Source: Pseudomonas sp. UBA2684
Lineage (GTDB): Bacteria; Pseudomonadota; Gammaproteobacteria; Pseudomonadales; Pseudomonadaceae
Length of the DNA: 48,696 bases
Direction: 5' to 3'
Assembly (NCBI GenBank): GCA_002354655.1
Contig: DELY01000010.1
Coordinates: 1-48,696, forward strand
How positions within the stretch are numbered: the first letter of the stretch is position 1; each line of letters opens with the position of its first letter. The translations under genes were made by a program, and so were the position numbers. The notes below the pieces were generated by a model. It saw only the letters and a program-made list of their open reading frames with translations. It made no database searches and was not told the DNA's origin. Positions 35,325-43,821 of this stretch are shown piece after piece.

Positions 35325-35344
35325 ACCAAGCCGGGGATGCATCT

Positions 35345-35396
35345 GTAGGATGGGTTGAGCAACGCGATACCCATCAACATGCGGCGATGGGTAACG
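35345..35396. repeat. REP-type palindromic repeat after fabY
   Basis: GTAGGATGGGT followed by imperfect palindrome CGCGATACCCATC/GATGGGTAACGCG. The same unit occurs in inverted orientation at 29329-29380. Located between the convergent ends of fabY and cysQ, where it may also act as a bidirectional terminator. Confidence 0.65.
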
Positions 35397-35427
35397 CGGC
35401 TAACCTGCGCGGCTCGATGCCGCTCGC

Positions 35428-36249
35428 TCAATCCAGCGCGCGGGCCAGTTGGATCAGCTCGGCGCGCCATTCGGCGGCGGCCGGCAAGGCCAGGAAAGAC
35501 GGGTTGAGCAGCGATTCACGCGCTTCGTAGGTCAACACCTCGCCCTTGAGCGTCAGCACCTCGCCACCGGCACCTTCCAGCACGCCCTGGGCGGCGGCGG
35601 TGTCCCATTGCGAGGTCGGCGCCAGGCGCGGGTAGCAATCGGCATTGCCTTCGGCCAATTGGCAGAACTTCAAGGAACTGCCGACGCTGGCCAGTTGCAG
35701 GTCGCCGAAACGCTCGCTCAAGCCCTCCAGCAAGCGCTCCTGCGCTGGGCTGGAATGGCGGCGGCTGGCGACCACGGTAAAGGCATCCGCCGGCGCCAGG
35801 CGCACACTGATCGGCTCGGCGCTCACCTCGGCCTCGGCGCGCCAGGCACCCAGGCCGGCGCCACCGCAGTAGCAGCGGCCATGCGCCGGAATCCCGACCA
35901 CCCCGAACACCACGCGGCCGTGCTCGATCAGCGCGACGTTGACGGTGAATTCCTCGCTGCCGGCGATAAATTCCTTGGTGCCGTCCAGCGGGTCGACCAA
36001 CCACCAGCGGGTCCATTGTGCGCGCTCGCTCAGGGCAATCTCCGCCGCCTCTTCGGAGAGCACCGGGATGCTCGCATCGAGGGCGCGCAGGCCATCGTTG
36101 AGAATGTGATGGGCGGCCATGTCGGCGGCGGTGACCGGCGAGGCGTCGGCCTTCTCGGTGACCTGCACACCGGCGCGCCAATGCGGCAGGATCGCCGCGC
36201 CGGCGTCGCGCACCAACTGGATCACCGCGGGAATCAGGGGATGGCTCAC
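35428..36249 (-). CDS. cysQ: 3'(2'),5'-bisphosphate nucleotidase CysQ
   Basis: 273-residue inositol-monophosphatase-family enzyme that hydrolyses adenosine 3',5'-bisphosphate formed in sulfate assimilation. Metal-binding SEE (65-67), DPLDGTKEF (86-94) and the C-terminal WDTAAAQGVLEGAGG are intact. It starts with GTG at 36249, overlapping the nudE stop (GTGA), so it is translated as the second gene of the nudE-cysQ operon. PA5175 is the P. aeruginosa equivalent. Confidence 0.93.
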   Translation of the reverse strand: MSHPLIPAVIQLVRDAGAAILPHWRAGVQVTEKADASPVTAADMAAHHILNDGLRALDASIPVLSEEAAEIALSERAQWTRWWLVDPLDGTKEFIAGSEEFTVNVALIEHGRVVFGVVGIPAHGRCYCGGAGLGAWRAEAEVSAEPISVRLAPADAFTVVASRRHSSPAQERLLEGLSERFGDLQLASVGSSLKFCQLAEGNADCYPRLAPTSQWDTAAAQGVLEGAGGEVLTLKGEVLTYEARESLLNPSFLALPAAAEWRAELIQLARALD

Positions 36250-36812
36250 AGACTAAAACTCCCACGCTGGATCAGCAGGTCGCGGGCCAGGTACAACGCG
36301 GCCAGGGCGCGGCCCTCGCTGAACTGCGGGTGCTGAATCAGGCTCGACAGCTCACGCAGGTTGACCTTGTCGACACGCATCGGCTCGGGCTCATCGCCCG
36401 GCAGGCTTTCCTCGTAGAGGTCGCAGGCCAACACCACCTGAATTTTCTGGCTCATGTAGCCAGGCGACAGGCTCAGTTCGGTCAGATGCTCCAGTTGCCG
36501 CGCGCCAAACCCGGCCTCTTCCTTCAGCTCACGATTCGCCGCCGCCAGCACATCCTCGCCCGGCTCGATCAAGCCCTTGGGCAGCGACAGCTGGTAGTCG
36601 TCGGTGCCGCCGCAATACTCTTCGACCAGCAAGGCATGCTCGTCGTCGGCCATCGCCACGATCATCACCGCGCCATAACCCGCACCCTTGCCCACCAGCC
36701 GTTCATAGGTCCGTTCCACGCCGTTGGCAAAGCGCAGTTGCAGTTCCTCGACGCGAAACAAGCGACTGCTGGCGACAATCTCGCGGGCGAGTACGGTGGG
36801 TTTCTGACGCAT
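36246..36812 (-). CDS. nudE: ADP compounds hydrolase NudE
   Basis: 188-residue Nudix hydrolase. The Nudix box G80-x5-E86-x7-R94-E95-LKEEAGF is perfect. Known NudE enzymes cleave ADP-ribose, NADH and Ap3A. The ATG at 36812 has AAGGAG 8 bases upstream; a longer frame to 36890 has no support. It is followed by cysQ with a 4-base overlap and faces the HAD nucleotidase gene across a 146-base divergent region. Confidence 0.93.
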   Translation of the reverse strand: MRQKPTVLAREIVASSRLFRVEELQLRFANGVERTYERLVGKGAGYGAVMIVAMADDEHALLVEEYCGGTDDYQLSLPKGLIEPGEDVLAAANRELKEEAGFGARQLEHLTELSLSPGYMSQKIQVVLACDLYEESLPGDEPEPMRVDKVNLRELSSLIQHPQFSEGRALAALYLARDLLIQRGSFSL

Positions 36813-36891
36813 GGAGCGGCTCCTTGAACGGGTGAGACACGGCCTGTTGGCCACGCATGGCGCGCGCGCCGCGGATCGGTCTGCCTGCACC

Positions 36892-36919
36892 TTGGTGGCG
36901 TGACGTGGCGGGTTATCAT
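36892..36919 (+). promoter_or_regulatory. Possible sigma-70 promoter of the HAD nucleotidase gene
   Basis: TTGGTG (36892-36897) and TATCAT (36914-36919) are 16 bases apart, giving a start near 36926. This leaves a leader of about 33 bases to the ATG at 36959 with GGAG upstream. Read by eye. Confidence 0.4.
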
Positions 36920-36958
36920 ACCGTGCCTGTTCCGATTATCCCCGCTGGAGATTGCGCG

Positions 36959-37681
36959 ATGACGACGGTTGCTAGCCGAATCGCGACAGCCTCCGCAACA
37001 CCAGCCGAAGAATCTGCCATGCCATCGTTACCCTGGAGCGAGATCGACACCGTCCTGCTGGACATGGACGGCACCTTGCTCGACCTGCACTTCGACAACC
37101 ACTTCTGGCTGGAACACCTGCCGCAGCGCTACGCCGAGCACCATGGCGTCAGCCGCGCCCTGGCCGACGCCGAACTGCTGCCGCTGTTTCGTGAACATGC
37201 CGGCCAGCTCAACTGGTACTGCACGGATTTCTGGAGCCGCGAGCTGAACCTGTCGATCCGCGACCTCAAGCGCGAAGTGGCCGAACTGATCGCCCTGCGC
37301 CCGGACGCCGACACCTTCCTCGCCGCCCTGCGCGTCGCCGGTAAACGCGTGGCGCTGATCACCAATGCGCACCGCGATTCGCTGTCGCTGAAACTCGAAC
37401 GCATCGAGCTGGCGCCCTACTTCGACCGCCTGATCAGCTCCCACGATTACGGCTTCGCCAAGGAAGACCAGCAGTTCTGGCATGCCCTGCAACAGGACTT
37501 CGGCTTCGATCCGGCGCGCAGCCTGTTTATCGACGACAGCCTGCCGATCCTGCGCAGCGCCGGCACCTTCGGTGTCGGCCATTTGCTCGCGGTGCGCCAG
37601 CCGGACAGCCGCCAAGGCCCGAAGGACACCGAGGAGTTCGCCGCGCTGGAGGATTACCGCGCACTGCTGCAGGGTTTATAA
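36959..37681 (+). CDS. yrfG: HAD-family GMP/IMP nucleotidase YrfG-like
   Basis: Haloacid-dehalogenase phosphatase, 240 residues from the ATG at 36959 or 220 from ATG 37019 (MPSLPWSEIDTVLLDMDG). Catalytic DMDGT (motif I), ITNAHRDS (motif II), and FIDDSLPIL (motif III) are present. The E. coli homologue removes phosphate from GMP and IMP. The upstream start has GGAG 8 bases before it and a promoter-like sequence; the downstream one matches the usual family length, so the true start is undecided. Divergent from nudE. Confidence 0.85.
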   Translation: MTTVASRIATASATPAEESAMPSLPWSEIDTVLLDMDGTLLDLHFDNHFWLEHLPQRYAEHHGVSRALADAELLPLFREHAGQLNWYCTDFWSRELNLSIRDLKREVAELIALRPDADTFLAALRVAGKRVALITNAHRDSLSLKLERIELAPYFDRLISSHDYGFAKEDQQFWHALQQDFGFDPARSLFIDDSLPILRSAGTFGVGHLLAVRQPDSRQGPKDTEEFAALEDYRALLQGL

Positions 37682-37749
37682 ACCCAGCCAGCGCACCCGT
37701 TTGCAGACACGACTCGCGGCGCAGCCGCTTCCACACCACGCAGGTGAGC

Positions 37750-38634
37750 ATGGACATCAAACAGCTGAAGTTCCTCATCGCCCTGGACGAGACCCGGCAT
37801 TTCGGCCAAGCCGCCGCGCGCTGCCACATCACCCAGCCGACCCTGTCGATGCGCCTGCGCAACCTCGAAGAAGAACTCGGCCTGCAACTGGTACGCCGCG
37901 GCCAGCGCTTCGAGGGTTTCAGCGAGGAAGGCGAACGGATTCTGACCTGGGCGCGCAGCGTGATGGCCGCGCATGATGGCCTGTATGCCGAAGCCGCCGC
38001 CTGCCGTGGGCAACTGGTCGGCACCCTGCGCCTGGGCGTGGTGCCGCTGGCCGGCTTCGACCCGATGCGCCTGGTGCAACTGTTCGCCGACGAGCACCCG
38101 AACCTGCGTTTCCAGCTGTTCGCCCTGAGCAGCGAACAGATTCTCGAACGCCTCGGGCGCAACCAGCTCGACCTCGGCCTGTCCTACCTCGATCGCCTCG
38201 ACCGCGAACACTTCGACAGCCTGGAGTTGGCCGAAACCCGCATGGGCCTGCTGTATGACCGCCGGCATTTCCAGTTCACCAGCCGCGAGCTGCGCTGGGA
38301 AAGCCTGATCGAACTGCCGCTCGGCCTGCTCTCGGCCGGCATGCATTTTCGCCAATCGATCGACCACAGCTTCCGCTCGCGCGGGCTGACACCGACGCCG
38401 CGCCTGGAAACCGATGCCGTGCACCAGTTGCTACAAGCGGTCAGCGCCGGGCTGTGCTGCGCGATCATGCCGCTCAACAGCGGCCTCGCCGACTTCACCG
38501 AACACCTGGCGCTGACACCCATCGAAGACGCCCACACCCTCGCCCCGCTGGGCCTGATCATGCGCCGCAGCGCCCCGCGTTCGGCGTTGGCCGACGCCTG
38601 CTTCGCCGAAGCCAGAAGCCTGCTCAAGGGCTAA
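37750..38634 (+). CDS. LysR-type transcriptional regulator
   Basis: 294 residues. Winged helix-turn-helix at 1-60 (LKFLIALDETRHFGQAAARCHITQPTLSMRLRNLEEEL), then a type 2 periplasmic-binding-like effector domain, OxyR/CynR-like. ATG 37750 is chosen because AGGT sits 5 bases before it; a GTG at 37744 is the alternative. Its target is unknown; the fdhD-fdh operon directly downstream has an inverted ATCG/CGAT repeat near its promoter that fits the T-N11-A pattern of LysR sites. PA5179 is the positional equivalent as I remember it. Confidence 0.88.
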   Translation: MDIKQLKFLIALDETRHFGQAAARCHITQPTLSMRLRNLEEELGLQLVRRGQRFEGFSEEGERILTWARSVMAAHDGLYAEAAACRGQLVGTLRLGVVPLAGFDPMRLVQLFADEHPNLRFQLFALSSEQILERLGRNQLDLGLSYLDRLDREHFDSLELAETRMGLLYDRRHFQFTSRELRWESLIELPLGLLSAGMHFRQSIDHSFRSRGLTPTPRLETDAVHQLLQAVSAGLCCAIMPLNSGLADFTEHLALTPIEDAHTLAPLGLIMRRSAPRSALADACFAEARSLLKG

Positions 38635-38711
38635 CAGGCCGTTTTTAACGCAGTATTGCCAACGCAGGTAGTTTTTCAACGGTCGGCTAAGCGCCAATCC
38701 ATCACACCCAC

Positions 38712-38743
38712 GGTGGACCAGGCTTCGCCATGTCCGCCCTACG
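38712..38743. repeat. REP-like imperfect palindrome
   Basis: GGTGGAC (38712-38718) and GTCCGCC (38732-38738) pair with one wobble around CAGGCTTCGCCAT, followed by CTACG. It resembles Pseudomonas REP sequences of the type GGTGGAC-AGCGAAGC-GTCCACC. It lies between the LysR and fdhD genes. Confidence 0.45.
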
Positions 38744-38811
38744 CCGCCGATACCGAGACCAGCGCACGCACTAGCGGCGCTGCACGACCGATAGATGCAC
38801 TCGATCACTAC

Positions 38812-38826
38812 ATCGGTAATAGCGAT
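38812..38826. promoter_or_regulatory. Candidate LysR-type operator upstream of fdhD
   Basis: ATCGGTAATAGCGAT has inverted ends ATCG/CGAT around a 7-base centre, close to the T-N11-A pattern of LysR-family sites, 62-76 bases before the fdhD ATG. The LysR gene immediately upstream is the candidate ligand. Inferred from pattern and position only. Confidence 0.3.
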
Positions 38827-38887
38827 TAGACGCACCCGCCGCAGCGGCCTAGGCTCATGAGTCAATCCGTCGCAGGGAAGTCTGCCC

Positions 38888-39736
38888 ATGCCACGCCCCG
38901 CCCTCAGCGTCACCCCGGCCCCGGCCCACACCGCAGCGTCGGCGCCCAGCGGTTACGCCTATGCCGAACTCGATGCCACGGCCCAGGTGGCCGATGCCGT
39001 GCTGGCCGAGGAATGCGCCCTGGCGATCAGCTACAACGGCCTCAGCCATGCGGTGATGATGGTTTCGCCCTCGGCGGTGGAGGATTTCATCGCCGGCTTC
39101 AGCCTGAGCAGTGGCCTGATCAACACCATCGACGAAATTTATGACATCCGCCTGAAGCGCCTCGGCGCCGCCCTGAATGCCGAAGTGGACATCAGCAACC
39201 GCGCGTTCTGGGCGCTCAAGCAGCAGCGCCGGCAACTGGCCGGCACCAGCGGCTGCGGCCTGTGCGGCGTCGAGGCACTGGAGCAGGCCCTGCCGCAACT
39301 CACTGTGCTGCCGCCCAGCCCGCTGCCCGCCGCCGAGCACCTGCGCGGGCTGCGTGAACGCATCAATGGCGCCCAGCGCCTGGCGCGCCAAAGCGGCGCC
39401 CTGCATGCCGCGCTGTTCGTCGATGGCCAGGGCGACATCGACCTGTGCCGCGAAGACATCGGCCGGCACAACGCCCTGGACAAGTTGATCGGCGCCCTGC
39501 ACCGCGACGGCCACAGCCCGCGCGCGGGCTTCGTGGTGGTCACCAGTCGCTGCAGCCTGGAGCTGATCCACAAGGCGGTACGCGCCGGCATCGCCACCCT
39601 GGTCAGCCTCTCGGCGCCCACCGCGCTGACCGTGCAATGGGCGCGGCAGCACCAGCTCAACCTGATCCATTTGCCCCATCACAGCGCGCCGCGGGTCTAC
39701 AGCCCGGCGCCGCCTGCAAGAGCACCACAACCATGA
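38888..39736 (+). CDS. fdhD: Formate dehydrogenase accessory protein FdhD
   Basis: 282-residue sulfur-carrier protein needed to sulfurate the molybdenum cofactor of formate dehydrogenases. The characteristic CGLC (Cys123 and Cys126) in GTSGCGLCGVEALEQ is present, and the C-terminal EDIGRHNALDKLIGAL is highly typical of FdhD. AGGGAAG lies before the ATG. The stop overlaps the oxidoreductase start by 4 bases, fitting a dedicated accessory partner. PA5180 is the positional equivalent from memory. Confidence 0.92.
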   Translation: MPRPALSVTPAPAHTAASAPSGYAYAELDATAQVADAVLAEECALAISYNGLSHAVMMVSPSAVEDFIAGFSLSSGLINTIDEIYDIRLKRLGAALNAEVDISNRAFWALKQQRRQLAGTSGCGLCGVEALEQALPQLTVLPPSPLPAAEHLRGLRERINGAQRLARQSGALHAALFVDGQGDIDLCREDIGRHNALDKLIGALHRDGHSPRAGFVVVTSRCSLELIHKAVRAGIATLVSLSAPTALTVQWARQHQLNLIHLPHHSAPRVYSPAPPARAPQP

Positions 39737-42054
39737 GCCTGCAACCCATCAATCCCCGCTACAAACCCTACACAGGCGCCGCCGCCGGCTGGGGCGCCCT
39801 GCGCAGCGTGACGCACTTCTGGCTGGACAGTAAGCAGCCCTTCAAGAACCTGCGGGCGCTGCTCAAGACCAACCAGAACGGCGGCTTCGACTGCCCCGGT
39901 TGCGCCTGGGGCGATTCGCCGGAAGACGGTCACATCAAGTTCTGCGAGAACGGCGCCAAGGCGGTCAACTGGGAAGCCACCAAGCGCCGCGTGGACGCCG
40001 CTTTCTTCGCCCGCTACAGCGTCAGCCAACTGCGCGAGCAGAGCGATTACTGGCTCGAATACCAGGGCCGGCTGACCGAGCCGCTGCGCTATGACGCCGC
40101 ATCCGACCGCTACCTGCCAGTGACCTGGGACGCCGCCTTCGCCCTCGTCGCCCAGCACCTGAACGCCCTGGAGAGCCCCAACCAGGCCGAGTTCTACACC
40201 TCCGGCCGGGCCAGCAACGAAGCGGCCTATCTCTACCAGCTGTTCGTGCGCGCCTTCGGCACCAACAACTTTCCCGACTGCTCGAACATGTGCCACGAGG
40301 CCAGCGGCGTGGCCTTGGGACAAAGCGTGGGGATCGGTAAAGGCAGCGTGACCTTCGCCGACTTCGAGCACGCCGACGCGATTTTCGTGCTCGGCCAGAA
40401 CCCCGGCACCAACCACCCGCGCATGCTCGAACCGCTGCGCGAAGCGGTGAAACGCGGCGCCCAGGTGGTCTGCTTCAATCCGCTGAAAGAGCGCGGCCTG
40501 GAACGCTTCCAGCATCCGCAACACGCCCTGGAAATGCTCACCAACGGCTCCGAGCCGCTGAACACCGCGTTCTTCCGCCCGGCCCTGGGCGGCGACATGG
40601 CGGCGCTACGCGGCATCGCCAAGTTTCTCTTGCAGTGGCAGCGCGATGCCATTGCCCAGGGCGAGCCGGCGGTGTTCGATCAGGCCTTTATCGCCGAACA
40701 CACCGACGGTATCGATGCCTACCTGGCAACCCTGGACGCCAGCTCCTGGGACTCGCTGGTGGCGCAATCCGGCCTGAGCCTCGACGAAATCGAGCAGGCC
40801 GCACACATGTACCGCCGCGCCGAACGGGTGATCATCTGCTGGGCCATGGGCATCACCCAGCACCACCACTCGGTGGCGACCATTCAGGAAATCGTCAACC
40901 TGCAACTGCTGCGCGGCAACCTCGGCCGCCCCGGCGCCGGCCTGTGTCCGGTGCGCGGCCACAGCAACGTGCAGGGCGACCGCACCATGGGCATCAATGA
41001 TCGCCCAGCGGCGGCCTTCCTCGATGCGCTGGAAAAGCGCTTGCAGTTCCAGGTGCCGCGCGCCAACGGCCACAACACCGTCGAGGCGATCAACGCCATG
41101 CTCGATGGTCAAGCCAAGGTGTTTATCGGCCTGGGCGGCAACTTCGCCCAAGCCACCCCCGACAGCCCGCGCACCCACCAGGCGCTGCGCAACTGCGCAC
41201 TGAACGTGCAGATCAGCACCAAGCTCAACCGCAGCCACCTGACCATCGGCGGCGATGCGCTGATCCTGCCGTGTCTCGGGCGTACCGACATCGATCACCA
41301 GGCCAGCGGCGCGCAGGCGGTGACCGTGGAAGACTCGTTCAGCATGATCCACGCCTCCTACGGCCAGCTCGAACCGCTGTCGCCGCAGATGCGCTCGGAG
41401 CCGGCCATCGTTGCCGGCATCGCCAAGGCCACCCTGGGCAACCACCCGGTGGACTGGGACGCGCTGATTGCCGACTACGACCGCATCCGCGAGCTGATCG
41501 CCGACACCATCCCCGGTTTCAGCGATTTCAACCGGCGCGTGCAACATCCGGGCGGCTTCTACCTGGGCAACTCGGCCGGGGCGCGGCGCTGGAACACCAC
41601 CACTGGCAAGGCCAACTTCAGGGCCAACGCGCTGCTCGACGACCTGTTGCCCGCGCAAGTGCGCAACAGCGGACAAACGCCGGACCTGATCCTGCAAACC
41701 CTGCGCTCGCATGATCAGTACAACACCACCATCTATGGCCTCGACGACCGCTACCGTGGGGTCAAAGGGCAACGCGACGTGTTGTTCGCCAATGAAGCCG
41801 ACATCATCCGCCTGGGTTACAAACCGGGGCAGAAGGTCGACCTGACCTCGCTGTGGGATGACGGCGTGGAGCGCAAGGTGCGGGGGTTCACCCTGCTGGC
41901 TTTTGACATTCCCGCCGGCCAGGCCGCAGCCTATTACCCGGAAGCCAACCCGCTGGTGCCGCTGGAAAGCTTCGGCGAGCGCAGCTTCACGCCCACCTCG
42001 AAATTCATCGCGATTCGCCTGCACGCGGCGCACGATACGCAACGGATTGTGTGA
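39733..42054 (+). CDS. Formate-dehydrogenase-like molybdopterin oxidoreductase
   Basis: 773-residue FdhF/YdeP-type molybdopterin enzyme. The N-terminal region carries FDCPGCAWGD (Cys54, Cys57) and FCENGAKA (Cys71), likely an iron-sulfur site; CSNMCHEASGVALGQ and ADAIFVLGQNPGTNHPRM bind the molybdopterin guanine dinucleotide. The C-terminal domain (about 640-773) is the MopB aspartate-decarboxylase-like fold. No Tat signal, so it works in the cytoplasm. The true substrate and electron acceptor are unknown; formate is the family inference. ATG at 39733 within the fdhD stop; a longer frame from 39445 belongs to another reading of fdhD. Confidence 0.9.
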   Translation: MSLQPINPRYKPYTGAAAGWGALRSVTHFWLDSKQPFKNLRALLKTNQNGGFDCPGCAWGDSPEDGHIKFCENGAKAVNWEATKRRVDAAFFARYSVSQLREQSDYWLEYQGRLTEPLRYDAASDRYLPVTWDAAFALVAQHLNALESPNQAEFYTSGRASNEAAYLYQLFVRAFGTNNFPDCSNMCHEASGVALGQSVGIGKGSVTFADFEHADAIFVLGQNPGTNHPRMLEPLREAVKRGAQVVCFNPLKERGLERFQHPQHALEMLTNGSEPLNTAFFRPALGGDMAALRGIAKFLLQWQRDAIAQGEPAVFDQAFIAEHTDGIDAYLATLDASSWDSLVAQSGLSLDEIEQAAHMYRRAERVIICWAMGITQHHHSVATIQEIVNLQLLRGNLGRPGAGLCPVRGHSNVQGDRTMGINDRPAAAFLDALEKRLQFQVPRANGHNTVEAINAMLDGQAKVFIGLGGNFAQATPDSPRTHQALRNCALNVQISTKLNRSHLTIGGDALILPCLGRTDIDHQASGAQAVTVEDSFSMIHASYGQLEPLSPQMRSEPAIVAGIAKATLGNHPVDWDALIADYDRIRELIADTIPGFSDFNRRVQHPGGFYLGNSAGARRWNTTTGKANFRANALLDDLLPAQVRNSGQTPDLILQTLRSHDQYNTTIYGLDDRYRGVKGQRDVLFANEADIIRLGYKPGQKVDLTSLWDDGVERKVRGFTLLAFDIPAGQAAAYYPEANPLVPLESFGERSFTPTSKFIAIRLHAAHDTQRIV

Positions 42055-42092
42055 TGGACAGCGGCGCTGTGGCCGTTGGCCCAGCGCCTCAT

Positions 42093-42180
42093 GGGCGCGG
42101 CTTTAACCGCGAAACAGCGACAGCCTGGGCAGATCCAGGCGCCGTGCACTGGCTGGGTAGGAGGGGCCTTGGCCGCGAGC
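42093..42180. repeat. Degenerate REP elements after the oxidoreductase gene
   Basis: GGGCGCGGCTTTAACCGCGA at 42093-42112 and TAGGAGGGGCCTTGGCCGCG at 42158-42177 are recognisable variants of Pseudomonas REP units, in the 379-base gap (42055-42433) that has no gene. They may form a paired REP (BIME-like) structure. Confidence 0.55.
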
Positions 42181-42289
42181 GCTTGGGGCGGCCTGGATGC
42201 GGCCGTGCTGCGCACGTTCTGAACAGCGCGCGATTGGAATATGGCCATCAAAACGCCGCAAACCACGCCTGACCAAGTACCACAGACAA

Positions 42290-42329
42290 CGCCGCAGGCC
42301 CCGTAGTTCGGTGCTTGCGGCGATTTTTT
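42290..42329 (+). terminator. Candidate terminator of the fdhD operon
   Basis: CGCCGCA (42290-42296) pairs with TGCGGCG (42316-42322) over a 19-base loop, followed by a run of six T. An alternative hairpin uses CTTGCGG (42313-42319) and CCGCAAG with T/A arms to 42354. Confidence 0.5.
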
Positions 42330-42433
42330 CGCACTTCGTGAAAAAAACCGCAAGACCGACAAACGGCGCTTGCCGCCCGCCTCGCGCGACCTCAGGATCG
42401 GCGCCGTCACAGTTCCCTGAGGTTGTCTTGACC

Positions 42434-42928
42434 ATGAAATTATCCTCGATACTCCTGCTATCCCTGAGCCTGGCCAGTGCTGCTGCGCTCGCTGGCAATA
42501 CCGAAGCCGGTGTTGGCGGCGCCCTGGGCGGGGTGTTGGGCGCGGTCGTCGGCCAACAGGTCGGCGGCACCACGGGTGCCGCGATTGGCGCCGGTGTCGG
42601 CGGCGCGGCCGGTAGCGCGGTCGGCGCCGATCGGCGCAGCCGTACCGAAGCCGCCATCGGTGGCGCCCTGGGCGCGGCCGGCGGCAACGTGGTGGGCCAA
42701 CGTGTCGGCGGCAACAGCGGCGGCCTGATCGGCGCGGCGGTCGGCGGCGGTGCCGGTGGCGCGCTGGGTAACTACTACGGCAACGAGAGCCGTTACGACG
42801 ACGATGATCGCCGTTATTACCGCGACGACCGCCGTTACCGCGACGGCCACCGCCATGGTCATGGCCATAAGCACGGCCATTACAAACGCCACAAACACCA
42901 CGGCCGCTACCGCGATCACGACGATTGA
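42434..42928 (+). CDS. Glycine-zipper secreted protein with His-rich basic tail (copy 1)
   Basis: 164 residues. Signal peptide of about 20 residues (ending AAALA before GNTEAG). The middle (about 21-115) is a glycine-zipper region: GGALGGVLGAVVGQQVGGTTGAAIGAGVGGA, a GxxxG pattern expected to form membrane-embedded or stacked helices. The tail (about 118-164) is full of Asp, Arg, His, Lys and Tyr (RRYRDGHRHGHGHKHGHYKRH), possibly metal-binding. No enzyme motif. The ATG has GAGG about 11 bases upstream. A related gene follows at 43107. Function unknown; glycine-zipper proteins are often outer-membrane or cell-envelope stress proteins. Confidence 0.8.
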   Translation: MKLSSILLLSLSLASAAALAGNTEAGVGGALGGVLGAVVGQQVGGTTGAAIGAGVGGAAGSAVGADRRSRTEAAIGGALGAAGGNVVGQRVGGNSGGLIGAAVGGGAGGALGNYYGNESRYDDDDRRYYRDDRRYRDGHRHGHGHKHGHYKRHKHHGRYRDHDD

Positions 42929-42937
42929 GCCTGCGGT

Positions 42938-42968
42938 ATTTCGGTCAAGCGCGCTGCTTGACCGAAAT
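42938..42968 (+). terminator. Perfect 13-bp hairpin after glycine-zipper copy 1
   Basis: ATTTCGGTCAAGC pairs exactly with GCTTGACCGAAAT around GCGCT. There is no T run, so termination or mRNA protection would be by structure alone. Confidence 0.4.
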
Positions 42969-43106
42969 GCAGCACCTTCCAGCCGACTAGCGGCGGGAAT
43001 TTTCGGACAAATCCCTATCTAATCATTACGAAGCAGCGTGCAGCACTTGCCCGCTACTGATCCGCCCATAGACTGGGCGCCTTATTACCTTGAGAAGGTC
43101 TGCCGT

Positions 43107-43535
43107 ATGCGCACACTCCTTTCCGCGTTGACACTCAGCGCCCTGATCGTCCCGCTCGCATTTGCCGGCGACACCGGTAAAGTCGCCATCGGCAGCGGCC
43201 TCGGTGGCGCGCTCGGCAATATCGTCGGCCAGCAGGTCGGCGGCAGCACTGGCGCGGCAATCGGTGCCGGTGTCGGTGGCGCTGCCGGCGGGGTGATCAC
43301 CGCCCGCGATGGCAACAAAACCGAAGCCGCACTGGGTGGTGGCTTAGGCGCCGCCGGCGGCTCCGTACTCGGCGGCAAAGTGGGCGGCAGCACCGGCTCG
43401 ACCATCGGTGCCGGCCTCGGCGGTGCAGCCGGCGGCGCCCTCGGCAACGAATTCGCCAACGACGACCGTGACCACGATGACGGCCACCGGCATGGCAAAA
43501 AACACAAGAAGCACAAAAAGCATCGCCACCACTGA
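43107..43535 (+). CDS. Glycine-zipper secreted protein with His/Lys-rich tail (copy 2)
   Basis: 142 residues with a signal peptide of about 20 residues (ending PLAFA before GDTGK). The glycine-zipper region follows the same order as its neighbour (GLGGALGNIVGQQVGGSTGAAIGAGVGGAAGG, then a second block), and the tail (about 118-142) is rich in His and Lys (HRHGKKHKKHKKHRHH). It is clearly a paralogue of the preceding gene by shared blocks such as GQQVGG-TGAAIGAGVGGA. AAGGT lies 8 bases before the ATG at 43107. The tail is shorter and lacks the RYYRD segment. Function unknown. Confidence 0.8.
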   Translation: MRTLLSALTLSALIVPLAFAGDTGKVAIGSGLGGALGNIVGQQVGGSTGAAIGAGVGGAAGGVITARDGNKTEAALGGGLGAAGGSVLGGKVGGSTGSTIGAGLGGAAGGALGNEFANDDRDHDDGHRHGKKHKKHKKHRHH

Positions 43536-43556
43536 GTGACGTCGCTGCAACGAACA

Positions 43557-43579
43557 AGCCCGCGTGATGCGGGCTTTTT
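43557..43579 (+). terminator. Rho-independent terminator
   Basis: AGCCCGCGTGATGCGGGCT forms a stem with loop GTGAT-type, followed by TTTTT. It ends the second glycine-zipper gene. Confidence 0.85.
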
Positions 43580-43601
43580 CATGACTATGTACCCGTTTTC
43601 T

Positions 43602-43757
43602 GTAGGCTGGATTGGTGGCGCCGAGGCGGGCTGGCAAAGCAACTGCGCACGTAACCCAGCAAACGTTAATCGGCCTAGCCCCTCTGGTGGGTTACGCCGC
43701 AACTGACGATGCAGCAACCGAGCGTCCATGGTCATGCGCCTAACCCACTCTACGCCT
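43602..43757. repeat. Palindromic intergenic repeat
   Basis: Inside the gap after the terminator, CGTAACCCA (43650-43658) and TGGGTTACG (43688-43696) form a 9-bp inverted repeat, flanked by outer GTAGGCTGG and CTAACCCACTCTAC copies. It resembles degenerate REP-family sequence. No gene is visible. Confidence 0.5.
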
Positions 43758-43821
43758 TACCGCGTTCCAGGCATTGCCTAGCCGGCGGCACGGTTCAACA
43801 CATCCTTTTTCATGCCCGGCG

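Noticed and set aside
40606-42042. Minus-strand frame (478 codons) opposite the molybdopterin oxidoreductase
   Set aside because: Mirror of a clear enzyme gene; no motif or ribosome site.
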